From: Chloroflexota bacterium
Lineage (GTDB): Bacteria; Chloroflexota; UBA4733
DNA: 21,084 nucleotides
NCBI GenBank assembly: GCA_025449435.1
Contig: JANWJO010000013.1
Span: forward strand, 1-21,084
Reading direction: 5' to 3'
The position numbers and the translations under genes were made by a program. Shown here piece by piece: positions 1 to 7,917 of this stretch. How positions within the stretch are numbered: the stretch's first letter is position 1; each line of letters starts with the position of its first letter. The notes under the pieces are model-generated. The model made no database searches. It saw nothing but the letters and a program-made list of their open reading frames with translations, and was not told where the DNA came from.

Positions 1-61
1 GACCCCAGCGCCAGGGCTCTCGCTTGATCTCATCCTATCGATGGGCCAACACCTTCCGCAC

Positions 62-90
62 TTGTGTTTACTGGGTCTTAACGTCATATT
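62..90 (+). promoter_or_regulatory. possible weak sigma70 promoter before the ATP-grasp gene
   Basis: TTGTGT at 62-67 is followed after 17 nt by CATATT at 85-90, in an AT-richer patch of otherwise GC-rich DNA. It lies about 75 nt before the first gene of the dikinase-like block. Both hexamers deviate from consensus, so this is a weak call. Confidence 0.22.
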
Positions 91-162
91 AACTGCAGTC
101 TGGCATCGTACGCGCCGCAGTGTTGTAGCGACGTTCCCAAGCGCCTGGGAAGGGATGCGGCT

Positions 163-1071
163 TTGCTTCTTACACCATCTGAGCGAGCTTCTGCAGAGGG
201 CCACGTGGTGTGGCTCGGTGAGTCTGCTTGCACCGATGTTGAGCTGGTGGGCGGGAAAGCCGCCAGTCTCGGCCGCTTGGCCAGTAGCTTTCGGGTGCCA
301 CCAGGGTTCTGCGTGACCACCCGTGCGCACGTGGCAGCAGGGCAACCCACTGGCGCGGATGGCCTGCCTGAGCTGCCCTCGCAGACGTCGGCAGATGTGG
401 CCGGTGCATACGCCACCTTAGCGCAGCAGGTGGGCAAGGAGGCGCCCAGCGTGGCGGTGCGCTCCTCAGCAGCCGATGAAGATGGTGCGCAGTCGTCGTT
501 CGCAGGGCAGCACGATACCTACCTCAATGTAGTGGGCGCTGGAGCCATCGTGCGCGCAGTGGCTCGCTGCTGGGCGTCTGCCTCGACGCAGCGCGCGCTG
601 GAATACCGCAAACACAACGGGCTGGCGGCTGGCGTGCGCCTGGGCGTGCTGGTGCAACAGCTCGTTCCCGCCGATGTGGCCGCTGTGGTGTTCAGCGTCA
701 ACCCGATCACGGGCTCGCGTGATGACGTGGTGATCAATGCCAGTTGGGGTCTGGGCGAAAGTATCGTGAGTGGCACCGTGACCCCCGACACGTTCGTGGT
801 GTCCAAGAGCAAGCTCGAGGTCCACGAGTCGCGCATCGCCGATAAGCGGCGCATGACCATTCCAAGTGATGATGGCACGCGCGAGGTGGATGTACCGCGC
901 TTCTTGCGCGCGCAGCCATCGCTCGATACTGCGTGTCTGTGCGACGCGGCCCGGCTGGCACGCGGGTTGGAAGAACTGATGGGATGCCCGGTGGACGTAG
1001 AGTGTTGCTGGAAAGGTGGCATCCTCTACTTGCTGCAATGCCGGCCCATCACCACGCTGCAGCACTTGTAG
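163..1071 (+). CDS. stand-alone PEP/pyruvate-binding ATP-grasp domain protein (split dikinase, ATP subunit)
   Basis: This is the N-terminal ATP-grasp domain of PEP synthase, pyruvate phosphate dikinase or rifampin phosphotransferase, here as a complete 302-residue protein. Family motifs appear in order: VGGKAASLGRL (29-39), VRSSAADEDGAQSSFAGQ (99-116), VFSVNPITGS (176-185), ASWGLGESIVSG (193-204), and DVE (278-280) followed by LLQCRPIT (290-297). Lys32, Arg100, Glu280, Gln292 and Arg294 are the expected nucleotide-binding residues. The expected role is to bind ATP and pass a phosphoryl group to a partner histidine. No swivel domain is attached, so it must work with the following genes, as PpsB does with PpsA. 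The TTG start is chosen because AAGGG sits 8 nt upstream. The fold is certain; the final acceptor substrate is not. Confidence 0.9.
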   Translation: MLLTPSERASAEGHVVWLGESACTDVELVGGKAASLGRLASSFRVPPGFCVTTRAHVAAGQPTGADGLPELPSQTSADVAGAYATLAQQVGKEAPSVAVRSSAADEDGAQSSFAGQHDTYLNVVGAGAIVRAVARCWASASTQRALEYRKHNGLAAGVRLGVLVQQLVPADVAAVVFSVNPITGSRDDVVINASWGLGESIVSGTVTPDTFVVSKSKLEVHESRIADKRRMTIPSDDGTREVDVPRFLRAQPSLDTACLCDAARLARGLEELMGCPVDVECCWKGGILYLLQCRPITTLQHL

Positions 1072-1113
1072 GCGCTCCGGCATCCACGTCGCACCCCTTT
1101 GTGTTCATCCCCT

Positions 1114-2802
1114 ATGTGTGAGGTTTTGTCTGTGGAAGCAACAACTACCGGGCATGAGGCGCCCGCATTTCCCGTGACCTGGGAGCGGGCCGGTGACGAG
1201 CGTTTTTTCTGGGAACCCGAACTCATGCACTTTCCCGATATTCAGGCGCCACTGACGTCCGACGTGACCCGGCTCCTCATTGGCGGGTTTATTCCAGCGG
1301 CGAAGGAAAATGGCATCCCGGCCGAAATGTACATCACGTTTCAACACGGGCGAGCCTATCAGGCGATCGTTCCCTTGGTTCAAGGCGAGCCGTCGCTAGA
1401 AGAAGCGCAGGCTATTCAGCAGCACATGATGCACCTCGTGGGCGGGCTGGCCCCACGCTGGCACAACGAGTTGCTGCCGGAGATCCAACAGTTGCTCGAC
1501 CGGTGGGCCGCCTTCGATCTGGCTGCTGCCACGGATCAGCAGGTGTTCGAGCATTTTGATGTTTCGTGGGCCATGGCCACACGGGCGGCGCATATCCACT
1601 TCCTGATCGCCCTTCCGATGCTGTTGAGCATGGGGGTCTATGACGACGTCTACAATGACCTGTTCGGCCATCAGGGCCTGCTCACCTCTGCCAAGTTGAT
1701 GCAGGGCCTGCACAACAAGTCCACCGAGTCGGATCAGGCGCTGTGGGACCTCAGCCGCAAGGCACGAGCGCTACCAGCAGTGCGCACGGTGCTTGAAGAG
1801 CGCGCTGCCGTTGACGTTCTTTCTGCCCTGCATGAGAGCACGGAGGGGCGCTCCTTCCTCGCTGAACTGCATGCCTTTTTGCAGGAATACGGCCAGCGCA
1901 GCAACCGCTGGGACATCATCGATGCCTCCTGGATAGAGGACCCTACCCCAGTAATCAAGACGCTCAAGGACGACGTTGGGCAGGAGGCGGGGAGCCCCCG
2001 GGAGCGTCAGGACGCACTCGCGCAGGAACGCGAGAAGGCGATCGCCACAGCACGGCAAGCGCTCGCCAATTATCCACAGGAGGCGCGCAACCAATTCGAG
2101 TTCATGCTTGCGGCGGGCCAGGCCGCGACACAATTGCAAGAAGACCACGGCTTCTGGATCGATCAGCGCTGCTTCTACCGCTTGCGGCAGGTGATCATGG
2201 AGGTGGGGACGCGCTTCGTCCACGCCGGCGTCCTCACCAGCCCCGACGACATCTTCTACCTCTATGAGGCAGAAGTGCGCTCAATTGCCGCGGCCACAGT
2301 CAAACCAGATAAGCGGCCGACCGTGGCCGCGCGCAAGGCAGATCTGCAGCGCCAGCGAGAGACGGCCTTTCCACCATTCATCGGCACCTTGCCGCCGGGG
2401 CCGCCGCCGGACAATCCGATGCTGCGCTCGGCCGGCAAGTTTTTTGGTGGACCACCGCCAGCCGCCGAACATGCCAACGAGCTACGCGGCTTTGCTGGAT
2501 CGGCCGGCACACTCACGGCGCGCGTGCGGGTGGCCCACTCCTTGAATGATGCAGACGCGCTTCAGCGCGGGGAAGTGCTGGTCACCGAAACTACCGCTCC
2601 TCCCTGGACGCATCTGTTCTCGATCGCCGGTGCGGTGGTGACCGATACCGGAGGGCCATTGAGCCACTGCGCCATCGTGGCGCGGGAGTACATGATCCCG
2701 GCGGTGGTCGGCACGGGCGCCGCGACCGCGCGGTTACGCACCGGCATGCTGGTCGAGGTCGATGGCACAAAAGGAGTGGTGCGCATACTCGGCGAGGGAT
2801 GA
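1114..2802 (+). CDS. PEP-utilizing/phospho-histidine swivel protein, copy 1 (split dikinase, His subunit)
   Basis: This 562-residue protein has two parts. A long middle region (about 20-430) opens with FPVTWE and FFWEPELMHFPD. A C-terminal PEP-utilizer mobile domain (about the last 105 residues) contains TDTGGPLSHCAIVARE, and His518 is the expected phospho-carrier. Rifampin phosphotransferases and PEP synthases carry this domain after an ATP-grasp; here the ATP-grasp is the separate gene 42 nt upstream. By family, the middle region should bind the acceptor while the His domain swings between it and ATP. The start is uncertain. ATG 1114 is used, but GTG 1132 follows a GAGG at 8 nt and better matches the length of the paralogue; an in-frame TTG also lies at 1099. 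It could instead make PEP from pyruvate, though the split layout favours a phosphotransferase of small molecules. Confidence 0.87.
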   Translation: MCEVLSVEATTTGHEAPAFPVTWERAGDERFFWEPELMHFPDIQAPLTSDVTRLLIGGFIPAAKENGIPAEMYITFQHGRAYQAIVPLVQGEPSLEEAQAIQQHMMHLVGGLAPRWHNELLPEIQQLLDRWAAFDLAAATDQQVFEHFDVSWAMATRAAHIHFLIALPMLLSMGVYDDVYNDLFGHQGLLTSAKLMQGLHNKSTESDQALWDLSRKARALPAVRTVLEERAAVDVLSALHESTEGRSFLAELHAFLQEYGQRSNRWDIIDASWIEDPTPVIKTLKDDVGQEAGSPRERQDALAQEREKAIATARQALANYPQEARNQFEFMLAAGQAATQLQEDHGFWIDQRCFYRLRQVIMEVGTRFVHAGVLTSPDDIFYLYEAEVRSIAAATVKPDKRPTVAARKADLQRQRETAFPPFIGTLPPGPPPDNPMLRSAGKFFGGPPPAAEHANELRGFAGSAGTLTARVRVAHSLNDADALQRGEVLVTETTAPPWTHLFSIAGAVVTDTGGPLSHCAIVAREYMIPAVVGTGAATARLRTGMLVEVDGTKGVVRILGEG

Positions 2803-2823
2803 CGGGCGGACCTCAGCCCCATT

Positions 2824-2960
2824 CGCCCAAAGGGCACCTTCCCCCTAGCGGGAGAGGGAGGTAATACGACCCCCCTGTTGTCCCCCCTGGCGGGGGGGAC
2901 GATGCGCCGGGAGATCCTGATTAATGGGTCTGTTCCTCTCTCCTGCTAGGGGGGGAAGGG
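2824..2960. repeat. inverted-repeat (MITE-like) intergenic element
   Basis: The 2837-2861 arm (CCTTCCCCCTAGCGGGAGAG...) is an imperfect inverted copy of 2935-2959, allowing a 2-nt gap. Between the arms lies a strong GC hairpin at 2880-2900, with an eight-base arm GTCCCCCC, the loop TGGCG and the matching arm. The left flank CGCCCAAAGGGCACC (2824-2838) is the reverse complement of the core found at 6057 and 19531. The 2867-2908 stretch closely matches 6116-6157. No coding capacity is seen. It looks like a non-autonomous repeat between the two paralogues; target-site duplications are not obvious. Confidence 0.6.
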
Positions 2961-2991
2961 TTCCGTCGCACACGAACAAAGGAGAGCAACC

Positions 2992-4650
2992 TTGGCAGTC
3001 CATAATTCGCCGGATTTCCCAGTGGCCTGGGAGCACCCGGAGGACGAGCACCTTTTCTGGAATGGGGACCCCATGCACTTTCCCCTTCCGCTCGTCCCGC
3101 TGGAAGGCGACTGGACGAAGGAAGCCTTCGCTGGTATCAGCTCAGCGGCGCAGGAGCTTGGCTTCCCCATGAGCATGCGCGTGGCGGTTCACAACGGCCG
3201 TGTGTTTCAAGCTATGGTGATGCAGCCGCAACCCGAGCCCACACCCGAGCAGGCACAGGCTATGCAGGAGCATTTTGGCCAGCTCATGGGCGGTCTGTGG
3301 TCGCGCTGGGAGGGCGAGTATCTGCCGGAAATCGAACGGATACATCGGGGATTGGCCAGCTTTGACTATGCCGCCGCTACGGACCAGCAAGTGCTGGAAC
3401 ACTTCCAAGAGGTGCAGCGCCTCGCCAAACGCATCTGGCACATCCACTTCCTGATCGTCTTTCCTGGGCACCTCGCCAACAGCGTGCTGGACGACTTTTA
3501 CAATGATGTGTTCGGTCATACCGGAGCCCTGAAGTCGTTTGTGCTATCGCAAGGGCTCGACAACCTGGCGATTGCGGCCGACGCGGCGCTGTGGGACCTG
3601 AGCCGGAAGGCCCGAGCGGTTCCTGAAGTACGCACGGTGCTGGACGAGCAGGCAGCCGCGGATGTCATTCCGGCCCTGCACGCGAGTGAGGCGGGCCGTG
3701 CCTTCCTGGCGGAGGCCGATGCCTACCTCCAGGAATATGGCCAGCGCAGCAGCGGCAGCAGCATTGCCGACGACAGCTGGATCGAAGACCCCACACCCGT
3801 CATCAAGATGCTCAAAGACTTCGTCGGGCGTGAGTCCGGTGGCCCGCGGGAGACGCAGGCGGTGCTCGCGGTGGAACGCGAAGCGGCCATCGCCGCGGCG
3901 CGCCAGACGCTGGCGAGCTACCCCCAGGCAGTTGCTGGCCAGTTCGAGTTCTTGCTCAAGAGTGGCCACGGTTCGATCCGGGTCCACGAAGATCACAATG
4001 TCTGGATTGACCAACGCACCAACTATCGCGTCCATCAGGCGGCCGTGGAAGTAGGCAAGCGCCTGGCCAAAGCCGGCGTGCTGGCCCACGCCAAAGATGT
4101 CTTCTATCTCACGCTCGCCGAGGTACACGTTATGGGGACCGCTGCTGCCAAGCCCGACATGCGGGCCACCGTGGCCGCCCGTAAGGCCGAGCTGCAGCGC
4201 CAGCGCGCGCTGCCGTATCCGCCGTTTATCGGCACCATGCCTGCCGGACCGCCGCCGGGCGACCCTATGTCCCGGGCGATCGGCAAGTTTTTCGGTGGGC
4301 CACCGCCAGCGCCTGAGCATCCCAACGAAGTGCGCGGTGCCGCCGGTTCAGCGGGTGTGGTGACCGGACGAGTACGCGTTGCGCACTCGCTACCAGAAGC
4401 CGATTCACTGCAGCGCGGCGAGATACTGGTGACCGAGACGACGTCGCCAGTATGGTCACACCTGTTTTCCATTGCCGGCGCGGTAGTGACCGATGTAGGC
4501 GGGCCGCTGAGCCATTGCGCCGTGGTGGCGCGGGAATACAAAATGCCGGCCGTCGTCGGCACGGGCATGGGGACCACCGTGCTACGCACCGGTATGCTGG
4601 TCGAAGTCGATGGCGCCCAAGGAGTGGTTCGCATACTCGGTGACAGCTAG
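2992..4650 (+). CDS. PEP-utilizing/phospho-histidine swivel protein, copy 2 (paralogue of the preceding gene)
   Basis: This 552-residue protein is a full-length paralogue of the gene before it and aligns end to end: FPVAWE and LFWNGDPMHFP at the N-terminus, WIEDPTPVIK in the middle, GKFFGGPPPA before the swivel, then TDVGGPLSHCAVVARE with His508 as the expected phospho-carrier. By eye, the C-terminal 130 residues match at roughly three positions in four, and the N-terminal and middle regions match less well. No second ATP-grasp gene is present, so both copies probably share the one at 163-1071. The TTG start is supported by AAAGGAG about 7 nt upstream (2979-2985). Both copies keep the histidine, so neither looks decayed. 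A different acceptor specificity is the natural inference. Confidence 0.87.
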   Translation: MAVHNSPDFPVAWEHPEDEHLFWNGDPMHFPLPLVPLEGDWTKEAFAGISSAAQELGFPMSMRVAVHNGRVFQAMVMQPQPEPTPEQAQAMQEHFGQLMGGLWSRWEGEYLPEIERIHRGLASFDYAAATDQQVLEHFQEVQRLAKRIWHIHFLIVFPGHLANSVLDDFYNDVFGHTGALKSFVLSQGLDNLAIAADAALWDLSRKARAVPEVRTVLDEQAAADVIPALHASEAGRAFLAEADAYLQEYGQRSSGSSIADDSWIEDPTPVIKMLKDFVGRESGGPRETQAVLAVEREAAIAAARQTLASYPQAVAGQFEFLLKSGHGSIRVHEDHNVWIDQRTNYRVHQAAVEVGKRLAKAGVLAHAKDVFYLTLAEVHVMGTAAAKPDMRATVAARKAELQRQRALPYPPFIGTMPAGPPPGDPMSRAIGKFFGGPPPAPEHPNEVRGAAGSAGVVTGRVRVAHSLPEADSLQRGEILVTETTSPVWSHLFSIAGAVVTDVGGPLSHCAVVAREYKMPAVVGTGMGTTVLRTGMLVEVDGAQGVVRILGDS

Positions 4651-6031
4651 TAGCACGGCACCGCGCGCTGCCGGGAGGCCCGGCAGAGAACTGGCCATGT
4701 TGCTCACGGTGGCGCTGGCGACGTCGCTGGCGCCGCTCAACTCCACCATGATCGCGGTGGCGCTGCCCGACATCCTCAAGCAGTTCAACGTGAGCCTGGA
4801 CTCGGGTGCCTGGCTCATCACCGGGTACCTCATCACGATGGCCGCCATCCAACCGGTTGCTGGCAAGCTCGGCGACCGGTTGGGCCGGCGCTCCTTGCTG
4901 ATTGGCGGCGTGGCCTATTTCGGCTTCGCCTCTATTGGCGCGGCACTAGCGCCCAATTTGGGCCTGCTGCTCGCCTTTCGCATCCAGCAAGCCATCGCTG
5001 GCGCCATTGCCATCCCCAATGGCTCGGCGCTAGTACGGGAGTTGGTGCCAGGGAACAGGCGGGCGAGCAGTTACGGCATGCTCGGCGCGGTAGCCAGCCT
5101 CGCTGCCGCGGGTGGTCCACCCCTGGGCGGCGTGCTCACCTCGCTGTTCGGCTGGCAGGCCATCTTCTGGGCCAACGCGCCGATCGTCGTCATGTCGCTC
5201 ATCTTGGGCTGGGCCTGCCTGCCGCGCGTGACCCGGCCGGCGGTCAAGGGATCGTTTGACGTGCCGGGTGCTGTGCTGCTGCTCATCAGCCTGGTAGGTG
5301 TCTCGTTGGTCCTGCACACCGAGCCGGTGGACGGCGGGTCGCTGGTGTGGGTGGGCGGCATCGCGCTGGTGATCGCTAGCTTTGTGGCATTCGTGGCACA
5401 GGAGCGCCGGCACGCCGAACCCATCTTGCGGCCCGAGTTCTTCCGCGTGCGCACCTTTTCGGCTGCCTGCGTGTCCATTGCCCTCAGCAACCTAGCGATG
5501 TATTCCATCTTGCTTGCACTGCCGGAGTTGCTCATAAAAGAGCCTGGATGGAATACGGCCAAGGTGGGCTTGGTATTGGTTGCCCTGTCGGCCACGACAG
5601 TGATCTTCGCTCCACTGGGAGGCAGATTGGCCGACCGTCTTGGCCGCCGGACGCCGGTGGTTCTGGGACTCAGCGGATTTGCTCTGGCAGTAGCGCCGCT
5701 AGCCTTCCTGCACATAATGCCAGCCACGCCAGTCCTGCTGGCAATCTTGATGTGCGCTGGTTCTGGCCTTGGCCTATCGAGTGCTGGCATACAGACCGCG
5801 GCGGTGGAAGCGCTCGACCCGCGTGACGCGGGCGCAGCATCCGGCATCTTCTCGACCAGCCGGTATTTTGGCAGCATCACCGGCGCCAGCATCTTGCCCG
5901 CCTTGATCGCCGGGTCCAGCGGCGGCGCCACGATGGCGGTGTTCGTCATGGTGGCCGTGTCAGCGGCGCTGGCGGTGGTTGCGGCGCTGCTATTGTCGCC
6001 AGTGACGCAGCCGTTGGCCCGCGCCGCGTAG
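4640..6031 (+). CDS. MFS exporter, DHA2 (EmrB/QacA-like) drug:H+ antiporter family
   Basis: This integral membrane transporter of 463 residues has closely spaced hydrophobic helices throughout, compatible with the 14-helix DHA2 type. MFS motif A is GKLGDRLGRR (about 75-84), and a motif-C-like AAGGPPLGGVL follows near the fifth helix, which is typical of proton-driven exporters. A second motif-A-like GGRLADRLGRR opens the C-terminal half. The start is uncertain: GTG 4640 overlaps the previous gene by 11 nt, an in-frame ATG lies at 4610, and AAGGAG is at 4619-4624. The overlap indicates translational coupling to the His-subunit gene, so the transporter probably handles the substrate or product of that enzyme, or protects from the same toxic compound. 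Confidence 0.9.
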   Translation: MTASSTAPRAAGRPGRELAMLLTVALATSLAPLNSTMIAVALPDILKQFNVSLDSGAWLITGYLITMAAIQPVAGKLGDRLGRRSLLIGGVAYFGFASIGAALAPNLGLLLAFRIQQAIAGAIAIPNGSALVRELVPGNRRASSYGMLGAVASLAAAGGPPLGGVLTSLFGWQAIFWANAPIVVMSLILGWACLPRVTRPAVKGSFDVPGAVLLLISLVGVSLVLHTEPVDGGSLVWVGGIALVIASFVAFVAQERRHAEPILRPEFFRVRTFSAACVSIALSNLAMYSILLALPELLIKEPGWNTAKVGLVLVALSATTVIFAPLGGRLADRLGRRTPVVLGLSGFALAVAPLAFLHIMPATPVLLAILMCAGSGLGLSSAGIQTAAVEALDPRDAGAASGIFSTSRYFGSITGASILPALIAGSSGGATMAVFVMVAVSAALAVVAALLLSPVTQPLARAA

Positions 6032-6055
6032 CCCGTGACGAGTGACCGAGCGCCG

Positions 6056-6221
6056 GGGTGCCCTTTGGGCGAACACCCGGTCCCCCCAGTCGGCCCCTGG
6101 CGGGGGAGGAAACGACGACCCCCTGTCGTTCCCCCCTGGCGGGAGGGACGTTGCGCCTGAGTTACGCGGACTTCGTGGATCAGGCACCGAAGACCACGAC
6201 CCTGGTGCCCTCTGGGCGCGG
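6056..6221. repeat. intergenic hairpin-repeat cluster between convergent genes
   Basis: The core GGTGCCCTTTGGGCG occurs at 6057-6071 inside a hairpin ending in CACCC, and recurs with one change at 6204-6218 (GGTGCCCTCTGGGCG). Between them, 6116-6157 matches 2867-2908 with few differences, including the hairpin CCCCCCTGGCGGGAGGG. The cluster fills the 223-bp gap between the convergent MFS and glycosyltransferase genes. The hairpins could also terminate transcription from both sides, although no T-run follows. An open frame through here (6042-6638) reads mostly through repeat and antisense sequence and is not a gene. Confidence 0.55.
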
Positions 6222-6254
6222 ATGGGGATGGGGTGCGTCATTGCTTCCGCTGCC

Positions 6255-7565
6255 CTAGTACGGTGGCAGGTGCAAAAACCAGCGCGCACCGAGCCAGTTG
6301 CTGGCGATGGAGAGTACCACCAGGAGGGCCACCAGCGTTGCCCACCACCTGGCCAGTGGCTGGCGCAAACCAATGGCGACGAGCAATACGAGGAAGGGAA
6401 GGAAGTCGAGGGCGAAGCGGTCGCCAAATTGCCCCCAGCCGGTGTTGTAGTACAGCAAGTCCGGGATGGCGATAGCGATAATCGAGGCCCAGGCTGCGCC
6501 AGTGAGCAGGAGGAGCGCCCGCTCCGGTGGCCGGAATACCGCGACCAGCGCCGGCGACACCGCCCAAAAGCCAGCTCCCCAAGGGTCCCAACTCAGCGGG
6601 AAGCGCTGCCCGGGGCGCTGTGTGAACGCCTGCCATAAGCCGCCCAACCCGCCAGCGCCAGGCAAGGTCCGCAGCCAAGGACCGAGGGCGTTGCCGTCCA
6701 CCACCGGACCCGACAGTAGCAAGGCGTGGATGTTGTCGTTCAAGAAATGCGTGCTGAACTGGCCATAGGTGCGTAAGCGCGGCGCCAAGGTGCCGGCGAC
6801 GTTCATCTTGAAATAGCCGAAGTCGACTGGCGAGCCAAAGCGCAGCAAGTTCTGCCACAGCAACAGGACGAGTGCCACCACACCAGGAGCAGCGAGCTTC
6901 GCTACCTGCTTCGCAAGGGCGCTGGGCGATTCGACTTGTCCCAAGGCTAGCACCAGCCAGAACAGGCCGCCAAACACGGCAGTGGGCCTTGTGAGAAACG
7001 CGCCAGCGAGGGCTAGCCCCGCCACCAGTGGGCGGCCAGCGCCAGCACACTCGCGCAGGTAGAGCAACAAGAAGAAGTCGTACACGATGTGGGCCAGGTA
7101 CCACACACTGCCCTGCAAGGCCGAGCCAAAGTGGACGGTGCCAAAGCCAAACAGCGTGGCCGAAGCCAGCGCGGCAACGCGTCCGATGGTGATTGGCTGG
7201 CGCACGGCAAACCCCGGCCAGGTGAGCCGGCGTACCGTCAGGTACATCAACGCCACGTTGACGGACCCTAGAGCCATGCTGAACACCACGTCATTGAACG
7301 TTGTGCCCGCGTAGGCCACAAACGGCATTAACAGCACGGCTGGCATCGGTGGAAACGACACATAGTAGCGCCCTGTCCAGGCCGTGATGTCGCCCAGCCG
7401 CGCAGCTCCTGCCGGGTCGAGCCACAAGCGATGCTGCAGAAAGGCGCTAGCGAGCAGCACGAATTGAGGATCGCCCGATTGGTGGTTGGCGTGCGCGCCA
7501 GCGGTCAGCCGGTACAGCCCAAACGTGGCGGCGGCCAGTAGCGCTGCCAGCAGCCAGTCGAGCAT
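6255..7565 (-). CDS. GT-C fold membrane glycosyltransferase (family 39 / ArnT-PMT-like)
   Basis: This polytopic membrane protein of about 436 residues has roughly ten hydrophobic helices. Features of bacterial family 39-like GT-C enzymes are visible. After the first helix comes an extracytoplasmic loop with an acidic site (HQSGDPQF). It is followed by DITAWTGRYYVSFPPMPA and a helix, then a RPTAVFG motif, FGSPVDFGYF, and a C-terminal FGDRFALDFLPFLVLL segment. Such enzymes use polyprenyl-phosphate sugars to glycosylate lipids or proteins outside the membrane. ATG 7565 is chosen because the protein then begins directly with its first helix. An in-frame GTG at 7664, with AGGAGG 4 nt upstream, would add a Pro/Arg-rich leader and overlap the small gene upstream. 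The acceptor is unknown. Confidence 0.78.
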   Translation of the reverse strand: MLDWLLAALLAAATFGLYRLTAGAHANHQSGDPQFVLLASAFLQHRLWLDPAGAARLGDITAWTGRYYVSFPPMPAVLLMPFVAYAGTTFNDVVFSMALGSVNVALMYLTVRRLTWPGFAVRQPITIGRVAALASATLFGFGTVHFGSALQGSVWYLAHIVYDFFLLLYLRECAGAGRPLVAGLALAGAFLTRPTAVFGGLFWLVLALGQVESPSALAKQVAKLAAPGVVALVLLLWQNLLRFGSPVDFGYFKMNVAGTLAPRLRTYGQFSTHFLNDNIHALLLSGPVVDGNALGPWLRTLPGAGGLGGLWQAFTQRPGQRFPLSWDPWGAGFWAVSPALVAVFRPPERALLLLTGAAWASIIAIAIPDLLYYNTGWGQFGDRFALDFLPFLVLLVAIGLRQPLARWWATLVALLVVLSIASNWLGARWFLHLPPY

Positions 7566-7588
7566 GCGCGCGTCGGCGCTGGGTACGC

Positions 7589-7837
7589 CTAGCTTTGGGC
7601 TGGACGGGGTGGGGATGGGGGTGGCATGGGGAGGGGAAGCACGCCGTCGGCGTCCAGGTGCCACGACGCCTCCTCAAGCGCTTCCGACCAGGCCACTTCC
7701 GCGGCCTCCGCGGCCTCGGCGCCAGTGCTTTGGTAGGTCGCCGTCAGTTGCCGGATGCGCCGGAGCATCGCCAGGCCAGTGACGGCCAGCGCGGTCCCCA
7801 CATACAGCCCATCACCCTCGTTATAGCGCAGAGGCAA
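7589..7837 (-). CDS. small single-helix membrane protein (82 aa), unrecognised
   Basis: A TTG start at 7837 sits 7 nt after a strong AAAGGAG. The predicted 82-residue protein begins MPLRYNEGDGLYVG, then has one hydrophobic helix (about 11-26, GLYVGTALAVTGLAML), a basic RRIRQL stop-transfer segment, an Ala/Glu-rich amphipathic stretch and a Pro-rich tail (LPMPPPSPPRP). It ends 24 nt before ATG 7565 of the glycosyltransferase gene, so the two probably form one transcript. If the glycosyltransferase instead starts at GTG 7664, the two overlap by 76 nt in different frames. I do not recognise a family. Support comes from the ribosome site and the membrane topology, not from similarity. Confidence 0.5.
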   Translation of the reverse strand: MPLRYNEGDGLYVGTALAVTGLAMLRRIRQLTATYQSTGAEAAEAAEVAWSEALEEASWHLDADGVLPLPMPPPSPPRPAQS

Positions 7838-7917
7838 AGGGGTGCTCCTTTCACAACCGGCCCAATAGGCTACCGCACCTGACGGGGGACAACATGCGTG
7901 ACGCAGTCGCCTCGTAT

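Noticed and set aside
5071..5949. Minus-strand 292-codon open frame
   Set aside because: It is antisense to the MFS transporter, with a Thr/Ser/Arg-rich composition and no recognisable motif.
6056..6221. CRISPR array
   Set aside because: The repeated units are irregularly spaced hairpins shared between distant gaps, without equal-length spacers or nearby cas genes.
6042..6638. Plus-strand 198-codon open frame across the repeats
   Set aside because: It reads through the hairpin repeats and then antisense through the glycosyltransferase gene, with no ribosome site and no domain.
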